Origin: Parasponia andersonii
Taxonomy: Eukaryota > Streptophyta > Magnoliopsida > Rosales > Cannabaceae
Direction: 5' to 3'
Assembly (NCBI GenBank): GCA_002914805.1
Contig: JXTB01000301.1
Coordinates: 408,379-472,378, forward strand
DNA: 64,000 bases
Below, in pieces: positions 50,073 through 62,432 of the stretch (position 1 is its first letter; each line of letters begins with the position of its first letter). A model generated the notes under the pieces. That model had not been told where the DNA came from and did no database searches. It worked only from the letters and a program-made list of their open reading frames with translations. Made by a program: the position numbers and the translations under genes.

Positions 50073-50800
50073 GATATTTCTTAAAATATTTTTATTGATT
50101 ATTTCCTTATTGTTTTTCTTACTGTCAATCGCATATTTAGACCCAATGTTGTAGTCGACTTTTTGAGAAAAGATACTATGGTGTGTCAAACGTGATTAAT
50201 TTTTGGGCTATATAGGAATTTGTCCAATTTTTAGCTCCAAAATTTCAATATAATAGCTGAATGTCCAGCCGAAGACCCGTTGGAATTTTAATGAACTTAA
50301 ATACTCCTGACCCTTGAAATAAATCATATCCTCCGCATGATCTTCACCTTCATAGGGTCCCTCTTGCTCGAGTTCTCTCAGTCATTTTAGGTCCTCGCCA
50401 TACTCTCTGCCACACTTGTCCACACCGCCATCACTCTCAGCCTCAGTGGCATGTACTTCTCTTTCATCGTAATGTGCCACCTCATTGCTCGGCTGCAACG
50501 TTGCTAGCTATGTCGGCATGCATCATTGTATCTCATGAAGGGCAAATGTAACGAAATCGATGCATGGGTTTTAAAGTCAGTCCTTCACGACATTATTCTC
50601 TTGATGTTCTTGAATTTTTATATTAAGATGCATTTGGGGAAGAAACAAAAGAATGAGTTTGATTGGCCTGGGCTTGGACTTGGTATTGGGGTTAGTGTGA
50701 GCCCGTTGTTAGATGTTGTTCGGGTTTAACGATGGATTGTATAATAGCCATATAATTTGTGATATTCCTTTATATTTTAATGATTAAAAATACTTAAATA
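49866..50800. other. Intergenic DNA with an unrecognised coding-like patch
   Basis: Between about 50330 and 50730 composition rises and hydrophobic peptides appear in more than one frame, for example a plus frame ending GLGLGIGVSVSPLLDVVRV and an earlier LVHTAITLSLSGMYFSFIVM-like frame. It could be a decayed membrane-protein gene fragment. I do not recognise a family and see no splice structure. An AT microsatellite lies at 50041-50070. Confidence 0.3.
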
Positions 50801-51964
50801 TTAGATTTTGATTATGTTTCAGATTCTATGGAGTAGATTGAAGATTTGGATCAATATAGCATGATTTGCGTGGAAAAATCCAGAGTCCAAGAAATTACAC
50901 TGATCAGAAGAGGTTTTTACTTAAGGCGTGAGCATGTTCCATCTACCTAGTACGTTCAAAGAAGAAGTTCGCAGATAAAGCGTGAGCACGCCTTATTAGT
51001 TGATGCGATTTTGATTTATTTAGAAACAAAGATGTGAATGACAGCTGGAAAGATTTGTTTGCTTATCTTTAGAAAAGTTTCCCGGTTGTTAATACTCCCT
51101 ATTAAAGTGGGATTTGTTTTTAGTAGATTGTTTAGAGAATATAAAGAGGTGAGATCTTTTAGAGAGGAGGGATCATCTTTCTCAGCCCCTCATATCTTTT
51201 AGACGTTTTTCTTTCTGCTATGAATTGCTAAATATTTCTTCTAGCTAAGGAATAAGTGAAGTTTTGATTTTTCAAGAATTGTGAGATCTAATTAATTCTC
51301 CTTGTTCTTTTATTCTTCAATATTTATATATTTTCTATGTTGCTTGAAATTATTATTTGATTGATTGATGCAAAAGGCCATTGTTCAATTTATCAAAATA
51401 ATATATTGCCATTTAGAATTTCAAATCCGTAATTGTTTGAATGTTCTAATGCAAGTGGTAAACTGACATACTTGATTATAAAAGAGATTTTCAATTTATG
51501 TCATGAAAATATATAATCTAGTCTAATTGAACCGAACCTCTGAGTTTGTTGGCTAGAATTGGTAGTCTCTCTAGTTGTTAATGCTATTGGTAAATTAAAT
51601 CCTAAGAGCTTGTTTAGGATTGTCTACTAGTAAGAGAAATAATCAAAGAGCTTGTTTTGGTTATCAAGATATTAAGGAGAGATAGGTTGTTAGAGCTTGT
51701 TAATAACTATAACCAGTTTATTAAAGAATTAAAGAAATTATCTTTGCATCAATGATCAATTCACTGATCCAAAACTGAATTTGTACCTTTGGCTAGATGT
51801 TCGTATTATATTGGTTTTTCCTTTATTTGCATCTCTTTTACTGCGTTCTCTTTAGATTGTTTAATTCTAATTTTTAAAATCTCTTTTTCTTTTATTTATC
51901 GTAATCTTTAAGGAAATAAATCTAACCAATCCTTGTGGAGACAACCTTGCTCATCACTGTATGC

Positions 51965-52002
<38 letters not shown>

Positions 52003-52060
52003 TTAGAGCAGGGATTTATTTTGTTGGATTCGACACCCACCATTTAACTAGTCTTAAAGG
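50800..52060. mobile_element. Possible LTR fossil (Gypsy-like)
   Basis: The block has LTR-like character: a promoter-like ataaagaggtgag region near 51140, a long non-coding body, and near its right end aatccttgtggagacaacct and ttggattcgacacc. These resemble the motif often seen at the end of plant Gypsy (Tat/Ogre-type) LTRs. No internal coding region or second LTR is present, so it would be a solo or truncated LTR. Ends, family and age are uncertain. Confidence 0.35.
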
Positions 52061-52191
52061 TTTATTATAAGGTTGATAAAGTAGGAGATTAGGAGCTGTG
52101 ATTAATTAGTATTATCTTATTAATAGCATGGGATTTGTGGTGGTTTTAGAAATATTCCATTTGTATGTTAATTTTTGTACAAGATAAATTA

Positions 52192-52722
52192 TATGGTTGG
52201 CAATTCGTGTTATTGTGTTGTATTTGGATCGACACGATTACAACATGATATGATAACACTTAATTCGAACACGACACGATTAATAAATGTGTCAAAAATT
52301 TAAACCCGAACATGACACGATTAATACACGTGTAACCCATTTAATAAACATGTCATGTGTCATATTATGACCGATTTGATATAATTATTCTAATTTAACA
52401 TAATTATGCACTATTTAATTTAATTTACTCCAATAAATATGCTTAGAATTAATCAAAATCACGTTTAATAAATTAAAATATTAATAAATGTGTCATATTA
52501 GTGTCGTGTTGACACGACATGAAAATAATATGTTTAATTAAATGGGTTACATGAGTCATTTTCAGAGTTAAAAGGGTTGACCCGAAACCTACCCCGTTTA
52601 TTATATGTGTTATACGTGTCAACCCGAGATTGATACGAAAATTAAATGGGTCACCCAAACCCATATATGTAGTATCATTTTTGAGTCGTATCATTATGTC
52701 GTGTAGAAAATTGTCAACCCTA
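52192..52722. mobile_element. hAT-like MITE (non-autonomous), 531 bp
   Basis: The terminal repeats are TATGGTTGGCAATT at the left and, reversed, TAGGGTTGACAATT at the right. Flanking 8-bp sequences ATAAATTA (52184-52191) and CTAAATTG (52723-52730) match at 6 of 8 positions, the hAT target size. The interior is rich in gacacg, cgtgtc, gggtcgaccc-like and aaatgggt words in both orientations, as in the abundant plant family whose ends read GGTTGGCAATTCGTGT. There is no coding capacity. Confidence 0.75.
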
Positions 52723-52959
52723 CTAAATTGTATACAAATAAATGTATAAATATAATTAATTAAGTAGAGTACTTTTATTTAATTTACAGAACACTCTAGC
52801 TAAGCAAGTAAAGGACATAAACTCTTGGCTTAATTTTCTTTGACAAAATGGAAAATCAAAATTAAAGTTTTTACAAGCACTATTTGACAATTACTTATTC
52901 TTTCTTTATTTATAAAAAAGATGGTCTGGTAAAATCAATAGTCAATTTTAGGCCGATTG

Positions 52960-53004
52960 TTTTTTGTAAATTCTATAACCGAAACTTATCATATACCACA
53001 GCAG

Positions 53005-53048
<44 letters not shown>

Positions 53049-53965
53049 AATAGAAATCTTATATACCACAACCAAACTTTGATATATTTCATTAACCAAA
53101 AACTAAACCTACGAAAACGAGCATACCATATACCAAAACAGATATCTTATATACCACACCAATTTTATATACCAAAAAATATTTTATGAATTAAAAATAA
53201 ATATATCATATACCACAAGATATATCTTATATACCACGACATAAATCTTATATACTATAATCAAAATTTAATATACCAAACATAAATTCTTATGAACCAA
53301 AAATGAAACCTACAAAAACAAGTATGTTATGTACCACAACAGATTTCTTATATATCACGACCAAAATTTTATATACCAAACAAAATTTCATGAACTAAAA
53401 ACAATATCTACAAAAACAAACATACCATATACCATAATAGATATTCTATATACTACAACCAAAATTTTACGAACCATAACCGTAATTTTATATACTAAAC
53501 TAAAGAATCTCATGAACAAAAAATAAAACCCATAAAAATAAGCATACCATATATTACAACATATGTCTTATGTACTAAGACCAAAATTTTATATACCGAA
53601 AGAAATTTCATGAAAAAAAAACCTCAAAAAACAAGCATACCCAAATATTCTATATACTACCACCATAATTTTATATATCACAATAGAAATCTTAGGTACC
53701 ATGATCATAATTTTATATATTAAGCAAAAAAAATTTCATGAATAAAAATAATGTCTACAAAAATAAGCATATTGTGTACTATACCAAATATCTTATATAC
53801 CATTACAAAAATTTTATATACCGAAAAATATTTCATGAACCAAAAATAGTATCTCCAAAAATAAGTATACCATATACCATAACAAATATTCTATATACGA
53901 CGACCAAAAGTTTATATACCACGACAGAAATCTTATATACCATGACCAATATATACGAAATAGTA
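52960..53965. repeat. Degenerate minisatellite array, unit about 95-130 bp
   Basis: A unit containing catgaaccaaaaat, a cctacaaaaacaagcatacc block and several tatataccac sub-repeats recurs about eight times. The tatgaa/catgaa landmark recurs near 53291, 53390, 53512, 53610, 53738 and 53834 (spacing 96-128 bp). Open frames in it are by-products of the repeat. An AT microsatellite (53009-53045) lies near the left end. Confidence 0.8.
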
Positions 53966-56900
53966 AAAAAATTTCAAAAACAAAAAATTAGTAGAAAAGT
54001 TACATAAAACTATAGGAATTAATAATTATCACTAGCAAAAGTAAGATTAAAGCTATAATAGCAACACAATTTAGCAAGAAAATCCCCAAATACAAAACAC
54101 AAATAAAATAAGAAATTCATCTCCTTCATTCAAATCCCTCACTAACTCCCATAAATAGTTGTTAATTTAAAGCCTGCACCAAAGCTAATCACGAATACTC
54201 AGTTCTTTTTCTTCAGTCTCTTCTTTGCCTCCGCATATGCTAATACATACCATAGGTTGCTCAACATCATCCTTGTCGATTCTATATCGTATGAATTCAG
54301 ATCCAGGTTCAACCTGATCCCGTTGATCATTGCCTTCCCTTCGCTATGGATACAGAAATAGATCAACCCTAGTATAGAAGTCGATCACTAGAGGCTTCGT
54401 CTAATAAATTGAGGGCAAAACAAGAAATCAGCTTAAATTTTTTAAAAATGAGANTTTCCATTCGGGGTTCGTAGAGTTTTATCTAATTGTGAGCTTGTTT
54501 GACATAGCTTTTAAAAATTATTTTTTGACTTATTAAGTCCAAAAACTGCTTTTGAGCATGTTTGGGTAATATATCAAAAGGGCTTCTAAGCTCCAACTAA
54601 TGTGTTTTTTTTAGGAAGAGCTTCCAAGAAGATATAGAATTTTTTTTAGTTTTAATGAAAATTTACATTTCTATATTTAGTCTTATTTTAATAAATCAAA
54701 AAAAAATTATTTAGATCATCAAATCAAAATTTCAAATATATTATATGAATAGTATACTAAAAGTTATGACTTTAATTTCTCTTCTTATATTGCATAAAAG
54801 TACGAGCAAAAATTATCCCAAACAGGCTTTATATTTGTGTCAATCACGTTTCCATTACTCATGTCAATAAGAATAGCAATTTGTTTAAATCATTATATTT
54901 GGATATTCATTTTGGGAGGTTTTCTTTTTCTAGATCTAAGTTACGAAAAACCATATCTAAGTTTTTTTTTTTTTAAAAAAAAAATCGGATCAGAATTCAA
55001 AAAAACTAGATTTGATGACTTATCTCCTCCTCTTCTAGTACTGATTGCAACAAAGATTTATGGAAGAGGCGGTGAAAATGCTTGGAGTTGCCATGATAGG
55101 TATATGGAGAAAAGTATTTGGGCTCCTTTGATCATGGTATCTAATTAATTTTGATAACTGACATAGCACTAAGGGCGACAATTTTTTATGAAGTTTATGG
55201 GAATAGCCTTTTATCACTACAAGATCATTAGAAAATTCTAAAATTTTAAAATTTGATGAGAATTTCTTAAAAAAAGTGGGAGAGAGAAAAGTTAGAGTGA
55301 CCATACTATTCCCACGATGAATGAAAAATGCTAAAAATCATAATAATTGTCTAGATTTATAACGAGAAATGGACATAACTAGCAGTGATTTTGACTATAA
55401 TAACTTTTCTAGCAATGTTTTAAAAAATAACTTTAATAATAGTGTCACAAAATTGTGATATGCATAATTTGTGGCAAATATTAATTCTTAAAAAGTCATA
55501 ATTTTATAATCACATAAGAATTACACAATATTATGAAACTACTAGAAACGTGACTTTTTAAAATACTTTAAATTACTAGCATCCATGTCAAGTTCCCATT
55601 TATGTTTGTAATATATTTACCAATCTTATAATACCACATCAATCAATTACTTTATCTAGCTAGTTGATGGATTAGGATGCAAAAATGCATTTTTTCAAAA
55701 TGATTATAATAATGTATTTGTGACAATATTATGCTGAAAATGATATTATGATAATGATATTTCACAAAGCGTCATTTTTGTAATTCATATTTTTAGAAGT
55801 GATATTTTATAAGGACGGTTCACAAGTTTTTGTTTATGCAGCCCAGACCCAACGGAATTAAATGAAAGCCCATTTGCTTGACTTGGATTTCCTCGAAACG
55901 ATAATTCGTTATCAAATTTGAAATATGGAAGTTGTGTTTACGTGAGTAAATTAGTTTTTGAAGGATATTTATCCGGTTCAATGAACTTGGTTAAGAAAGA
56001 CGTCCTTCATTATGATTCTGGTTAAGAAACATGTCCAGATTCCTCCTGCTTCTCGGATCACTGAAAAAATGAATATTTTTGAGCAAATCCATATAAAAAT
56101 CAAAAAAAAAAAAAGAAAGGGAAAAGTGAAAGTGGAGACTTACAGGAATGAAAGACTCTCTTTCTACTCTATATAAAAGAGAGATAAAAGGTTGTGTAGC
56201 TCGTATTTTTGACGCACCAAATCGGAGTTACATTTTTTTTTTGGGACAAAATCTTAACAGATGAATTTGAAGCTAAGCCAGCTAAAGTTTTTAGAGTGAA
56301 ACTATAGAGAATCTTAATAGTATATTTTTCTGTTTTCTTATTTTAATTTTTTTTTAGAGCTCTTCAATTGGTTTGTTACAATTCTTTAATATTTAGTGTT
56401 TTTAATTTTAGAGATAATATTATTCTATTTCATATGAATTTAGTTATCTTCTTTTTATATGATTTATTTTGAATTATAATTGGGTTGGCATATTTATTTT
56501 GTGAATTGATCTTCTACCTAAGATATTGTATGTGTGATATGAGCTAGTATGATAACTTGTATTTGCTTTAATTGGATGGATTTTTCATAACAAATACTTT
56601 TGCTTAATATTAGTTCTTAATATTTCATATTTTTTGATTATATGTTTGGAACGTGAAACATATAATTGAATATGAACTAAGAATCAAAGTTAATAGTAAT
56701 AAAATGAATAATTAAGTAAATCATCGTCACTTTTATCATTTTTGGTAAAACTCATCATAGAATCTTGTCACTTTTATATCAATATTTTCATCTATTTTAT
56801 TTACTTACAAACATTTTGAACCTCCGCTTATATTTCCTTTTTTTTTTTTTAATTTTTCATTACCATTTATTTATCCTCAATTGCACTTAATTCGTTGGGT

Positions 56901-57412
56901 TTATAGCACATATAATCCTTGCACTATAAGTGTTATGACAATTTGATCCTCAAAATTTAATTTCAACAATTAAGCCTCAGAATTTTATTATTTCTTAAGT
57001 CCAAATTGTAACCTTTGATCGAATGTTTTGATGTAAATCACACTTGAGTAGCATATGATAGCACTATTTTAGGGTATTTAAGGGGTCATTCAGGGATTTT
57101 GAGGGTAAAGAGGGACAAATACAAGCAGCTCTAAGAACCCGAAACAGGGAGAGCAATACATTTTTCCTCTTTTCAAATAGCATGCACATGTCACCACGTA
57201 CTGATCAAGTATGATTTTCGTCAAGTATTTAACAAGAAGCTTCGATTCGGACTTAATTGCAAGAATTAGACAGTTTCGGGGCTTATTGCCAAAATTAGAA
57301 CTTTGGTAGCACATTGTCAAATTGGATGGTTCAGGGGGCCCATTTGTTGCATAAACCCAAAATAAAACGAAAAAGCCCACTTGTGCAGTTGGCCTCCTCC
57401 TGCTGGAAAACG
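53966..57412. other. AT-rich intergenic DNA upstream of NPF gene H
   Basis: No intact gene is recognised; one ambiguous base is at 54454. About 56140-56700 has a TATA-like tatataaaagagagataaaag and non-coding LTR-like composition, but no ends or partner repeats could be shown. The last few hundred bases should hold the gene H promoter. Confidence 0.45.
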
Positions 57413-60400
57413 ATGGCCGACGAAGCCGAAACTCCGATGCTAGCCAACGCCGTCGACCGTGCCGTCGACTACAATGGCCGTCCGGCTTCGAGATCAGACT
57501 CCGGCGGTTGGAGATCAGCTGCGTTTATCATAGGTAAAAGACAAAAAAAAAAGATTAAAATTACGAAAAAAAAGAAGAAAAAGGCAAATATATGATAATG
57601 TCATCAACGGAGGAAAGTGAAAATTTGGGTGGTGGGATTGAATGAACTGTCTGTCCGTACAGGTGTGGAGGTTGCGGAGAGATTCGCCTACTATGGGATC
57701 AGCTCAAACCTCGTGACCTATTTGACTGGGCCACTCGGACAGTCTACGGCGGCCGCGGCTGCCAACGTCAATGCTTGGGACGGAACGGCGTCGTTGCTGC
57801 CTCTGTTGGGGGCTTTCGTGGCCGATTCTTTTCTTGGGCGCTACCGCACCGTCGCTCTGTCTTCTGTGCTCTATATTTTGGTATGTTCTGATGATTTTAA
57901 GAATTGTTTTGTCTAGTTTCTGGCTCATTAATCACTTCACATGACAAATATTGGACCTCATACATTAATTTGTAGAAGTTTTTTTTTTTTCTTTTTTTTT
58001 TTTCCGGTAAATTATAAAAATTTCTTTAATCAAATATATTTTATAGATTATTAAAAAATTGAGAGAGTGGCATCTTCTCAAGAATTCTTCACTTTTTATT
58101 TCATTTAAAAAGATAAAAAACATAAAACAAAATTGTTTTCAATTCAAGTCCTTTCTCTTATTCCGGGTGTTCAAAGGTGGAGTTTTGATGTTTTCAATGT
58201 TTTATGGATGTGTCACTAAAATTTCTCCTTTGTGTATTATTTTACTGGAGCTCGAATCATAGACAGGTTTACTTAATCTGACCTCAACTTAAACATGGGA
58301 TATTCTTTAGAAAATCAAATAGTTCAAGCCATGATGCAGCATTCAAAAATGTAAACAAAAGGTTTCTAATTGCTTCTTATGCGCTTAGCCATTATTTGGC
58401 AAAAGTCTGCCTTTCTGCAGGCCAAATTAGATCCAACGTAGATTTGTTCATTAGAGCTACGCATTCCACCAATAGTTAATTTTAATGATCTGGGAAAGAT
58501 TGGTTTAAAACTATTGAACTATTTACATCGAAGATATGTAAGGTAGAACTTGATTTGCATACTGTTTTATTTATTTTTCTTTTGGAAGAAATTATCACAA
58601 GTGCTACTACTATAATGGGTTTGGCATTTTGGACTGCTACTAATACTTGGCCAAAATTGCCAATGGGAATGGATGACAGGGACTTGGTTTGTTAACTCTG
58701 TCCGCCATTCTGCCTTCTCTGATGGGTTCTGACTGCCAAACCAACAACGTTACATCTTGTTCTCCTCCTCAGCTCCAAGTAATATTGTTCTTCGTTTCTT
58801 TGTATCTAGTAGCAGTTGGGCAAGGTGGACACAAGCCGTGCGCTCAAGCTTTTGGAGCCGATCAATTTGATGGTCAAGATCCAGAAGAGTGCAAAGCCAA
58901 AAGCTCATTCTTCAATTGGTGGTATTTTGGTGTATGTGTAGGTGCTACAGTGACAATTTTTATCATAAGCTACATACAAGATAATCTGAGTTGGGCACTT
59001 GGATTTGGAATTCCTTGCATTGCAATGGCCATTGCATTAGTTGTTTTCTTGCTTGGAACTACAACTTATAGGTATAGCATTGGACAAAAAGAAAAAGGTC
59101 CTTTTGTGAGGATCAGTAGTGTGTTTGTTGCAGCATTTAGGAACTGGAAAAAAACTCCGTCAAATATGGCCACTGATCTGGAATCTCGTGGGCTGCTGCC
59201 CAAACAAAGCTCTGAACAATTCAAGTAAGGAACTTGGCTTTCTGTATATACATAGGAGTAGAAGACAAAAAAAAAAGAAATAAAAGTGAAAAAAAGAAAA
59301 ATGTAAAGAGAAACCCGGCGGACTACTTTGGAACATTAAAAAAGCCTTAAAAGTTCTATTTTCTAATGTCCTATTCTTAAGAATGTTGATTTATTGAAGG
59401 CTTGAATTAATAGATTAAACACTAACGGGAAATATGAAACTTGTTGCATATAAATAAACAATTGATTACTGCAATTTTCTTATATACATTAGCATCAGGA
59501 TGCATTATCTACTCTATTAGTACCTGTTGAATTATTTCTGTTCACATCCTTCTGGAATTACTCTGTTGCATACTAATGTAATCTTGCAGTATGTAGGCTC
59601 TGAAACAACTCAAACCACCAGTACGTATCCAAATTAAAAGAAAGCATAAATGGCTTAGTGTATTTTTTGCACCACCTTAATGTGTTATTGCATATCAGAG
59701 ACTTTTCTTAACGTGCTTTTTAATTTCTAACTCGATCCAAAACTCTTACTAATGCATTTTGGATTCTATAATCTTGCAGATTCCTCGACAAAGCCTTGCT
59801 TGCACCAAATCATTTGAAGGAAGATGGTTGTGCTTGTAGCATAGCTGAGGTTGAAGAAGCAAAGGCTGTACTTAGGCTTGTTCCAATCTGGGGGACATGC
59901 TTGGTATATGGTATTGTGTATGCACAGTGCTCAACTTTCTTTACAAAGCAAGGGGCCACAATGGACAGAACAATTGTGTCAGGGTTCAAAATTCCACCCG
60001 CTGCACTTCAATGCTTCATCGGCCTCACCATTATCATCATTATTCCCATTTATGATCGCATATTTGTTCCAATTGCTAGTGCTATCACCAGAAATCCATC
60101 TGGCATCACAATGCTACAGAGAATAGGAACTGGAATTTTCTTGTCTGCCTTGTCAATGATTGTTGCAGCTTTAGTTGAGATGAAAAGGCTCAAAGCTGCT
60201 CGAGAATATGACCTACTTGATAAGCCAAGTTTGACAGTTCCGATGAGTGTGTGGTGGTTAGTACCTCAGTATCTCATATTTGGATTAGCTGATGTTTTCA
60301 CTTTGGTTGGTGTGCAAGAGTTTTTCTATGATCAGGTCCCTACAGAGTTAAGAAGCATAGGGCTTGCTCTTTATCTTAGCATACTTGGTATTGGTAGCTT

Positions 60401-60593
60401 CTTAAGCAGCTTCCTTATCTCTGCCATTGAGAAAGCGACCGATGGTGACGGTCAAGTTAGCTGGTTTTCTAATAACCTAAACCAGGCTCATCTTGATTAC
60501 TTTTATTGGTTTATTTCTGTACTCAGCACAATAGGATTAGTCGCCTTCTTGCATTTTGCAAAATCATATGTTTATAGTAGAAGTACAGTATAA
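57413..60593 (+). CDS. NPF5-type transporter, copy H (NRT1/PTR family)
   Basis: Four exons: 57413-57533, 57663-57880, 58680-59224 and 59780-60593. The GT-AG introns are 129, 799 and 555 bp, and the open product has 565 residues. Start [20 protein letters not shown]. Exon 2 has [15 protein letters not shown] with the ExxER motif at about residues 43-47, then FLGRYRT. Exon 3 has [18 protein letters not shown] with the loop cysteine pair, [19 protein letters not shown] and FFNWWYFG. Exon 4 has [27 protein letters not shown] and [14 protein letters not shown]. The tail is YSRSTV, lacking the KRRG of other copies, and [10 protein letters not shown] reads [10 protein letters not shown]. Its introns resemble those of relic F closely, so F and H derive from one recent ancestor. 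A LEA exon-2 relic follows 305 bp downstream. Confidence 0.94.
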
Positions 60594-60898
60594 ATGATCT
60601 ATCCCATCACTGCAATTTGTAATTAGTGACCAAATTATCTTAAAAGAACAAAAAAAAGGTTCACATCAAACATTCTAATGTACACTTAAATTTCAATTTG
60701 GAATCAATGTTTGTTCACGACAATATAAGTTGGCACATGTATTGGTTTCCCCTAGGTAATGTCTGTGCTTTACTATGACTGATGGCATTGTGCGGACGCT
60801 CAGACCAAAGGTTCTAAATACAAGAAAACTGCGGATAAGTAATCAATCATATATTAAACTTTGTATATGATTCTATGAAGGTGGAGAAATATTTGCAG

Positions 60899-61420
60899 GT
60901 AATGTTTGATAATATGAAGCTGGAGAAAGGACAAGGGAGAGAAGATCTATCAACTGCCGAGTAGCCACCAAGCCAACCTTGTGATGTCAATGACAACGGA
61001 TTGACAGCGGAAACAACTGACCAGTAGGCAGCTGTTTGGAATCAGGTCACTGTGTTGAATCCAAAACTGAAGAAGGTAAACACGTCGTCATAGTTCTTGA
61101 CATCCTTTGTTTTATGCCCATTTTCTTTGCTTATCTATGACCTTGCAAAACATCTTCACTTGACCGATTGAGAAAAGATAGGTATGGGAATTTTGGTGCG
61201 TCAAATGTGATGTTTTATGTCGTAGTATTGATTTTCTTTTTGTGGTGTGTAGAGTCTGACCGTTGTTCTGTACGTTATGCATAAAAATGCGGCATGAGTA
61301 GAAATAATGCGTAAGAACGTTTTTATCTGGAAATAGGGTGGTACTAATCAACTTTAGAAGAGGTCTTCCTGTAGTTTTGCACTTCTCTTGACAGGTTTTG
61401 CGTTTTGATTTGTGTCGTTG
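60899..61420 (+). pseudogene. Relic of exon 2 and 3' flank of a second LEA/TMEM205 gene
   Basis: After a preserved acceptor (tttgcag) the sequence runs parallel to exon 2 of the gene at 47537: GTAATGTTTGATAATATGAA here against GTAATGTTTGAGAGGATGAA there, and cttcacttgacc near the end of both (61155 and 47804). An early stop (tcaactgccgagtag) and further stops break it. Similarity continues through the 3' flank (ggtgcgtcaaatgtgat at about 61194) to about 61420. No exon 1 lies upstream, where only about 300 bp separate it from NPF H. It is what remains of a duplicated NPF-LEA pair. Confidence 0.9.
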
Positions 61421-62432
61421 ATTGTGAATGCATTATTGCTCGTAGTTGAAGGGAAGGCAAAATGTTGCTTTGGGCGAGGCCAAGAGAGGAGAACTGAATT
61501 CCTAAATCGCCATTTACTATGTGTCAAATAACAGTAATTTGTGTTTAGAGATCTATACCACTAGATTTTATACATTTATAGGAGTCTACAGCCTTTTTCT
61601 TTTTTTTTTTTCCGTCCCATGCTTTTAGTTAAGGGCTGCTATATTTGCAGCCTACGCTAATACTAAGGTACCCTGTAACAGGTAACAAGAAGAAATATAT
61701 ATGACAACATAAAGAAATTCAGGTTGAAAACACCCCAAGCACCCTCTGAAACAAATTTTCATCTCTGTACATCCACGGAGTTATTAAATGAATTGGCAGC
61801 ATTTATGATGAAAAACATGGAATAATTGAAAAGAAAAATATGAGAGAAACAGACAACTTATTTTTTTTATAAAAAAAAAAGAAAGAATAAAAAAAGGTGC
61901 AAAGCCATATATATAAGTTTACATGGAATATTATTGAGATCCTTTCAATGCTCATACGAAAAACCTTTTGGACCATAGCCCCATGTTGGCCTGTAGCATT
62001 ATTCGGAGTGTCAACTCTGGGACCTAGGCGAGTAGCTGGCGTAGGTCTGATAACATCCCAGACACTCCCGACCCCGACCTTGACCTTTTTCTCTTATGGC
62101 TTGAGATTAACATAAGGGCCTGTATAGGCCATTTGGGTCTCTAAAGATCCCGTGCTTATCATGTGTCATATTTTGAACCTTGAATAAGTTAAACGTACTG
62201 TTTTAATAATCACAATTAATATGCAGATTTACAGTGACAAGGAAGTAATAGTGCGTGATTAATATTGTTAATTATGCTCTCAACTATTTTTATAATCTTA
62301 ATTTGAGCCATGGTGTCACTCATTAAGTAGAGCGGTGATTCCGGGTCCCATAACAATTAAAGAAATTTAAATCTACATTGCAAGTTCAGTGTCAACATTT
62401 TTCTACTTTTTAGAATTATAGTGATATATCAT
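61421..62432. other. Intergenic DNA between the LEA relic and NPF I
   Basis: No gene is seen. A GC-richer patch (61960-62110) carries no recognisable domain. The right end is the 3' flank of the minus-strand copy I. Confidence 0.5.

Noticed and set aside
55341-55810. Possible MITE (repeated tagcagtgat and gtgatatt words with weak inverted symmetry)
   Set aside because: No convincing terminal inverted repeats or target-site duplication.
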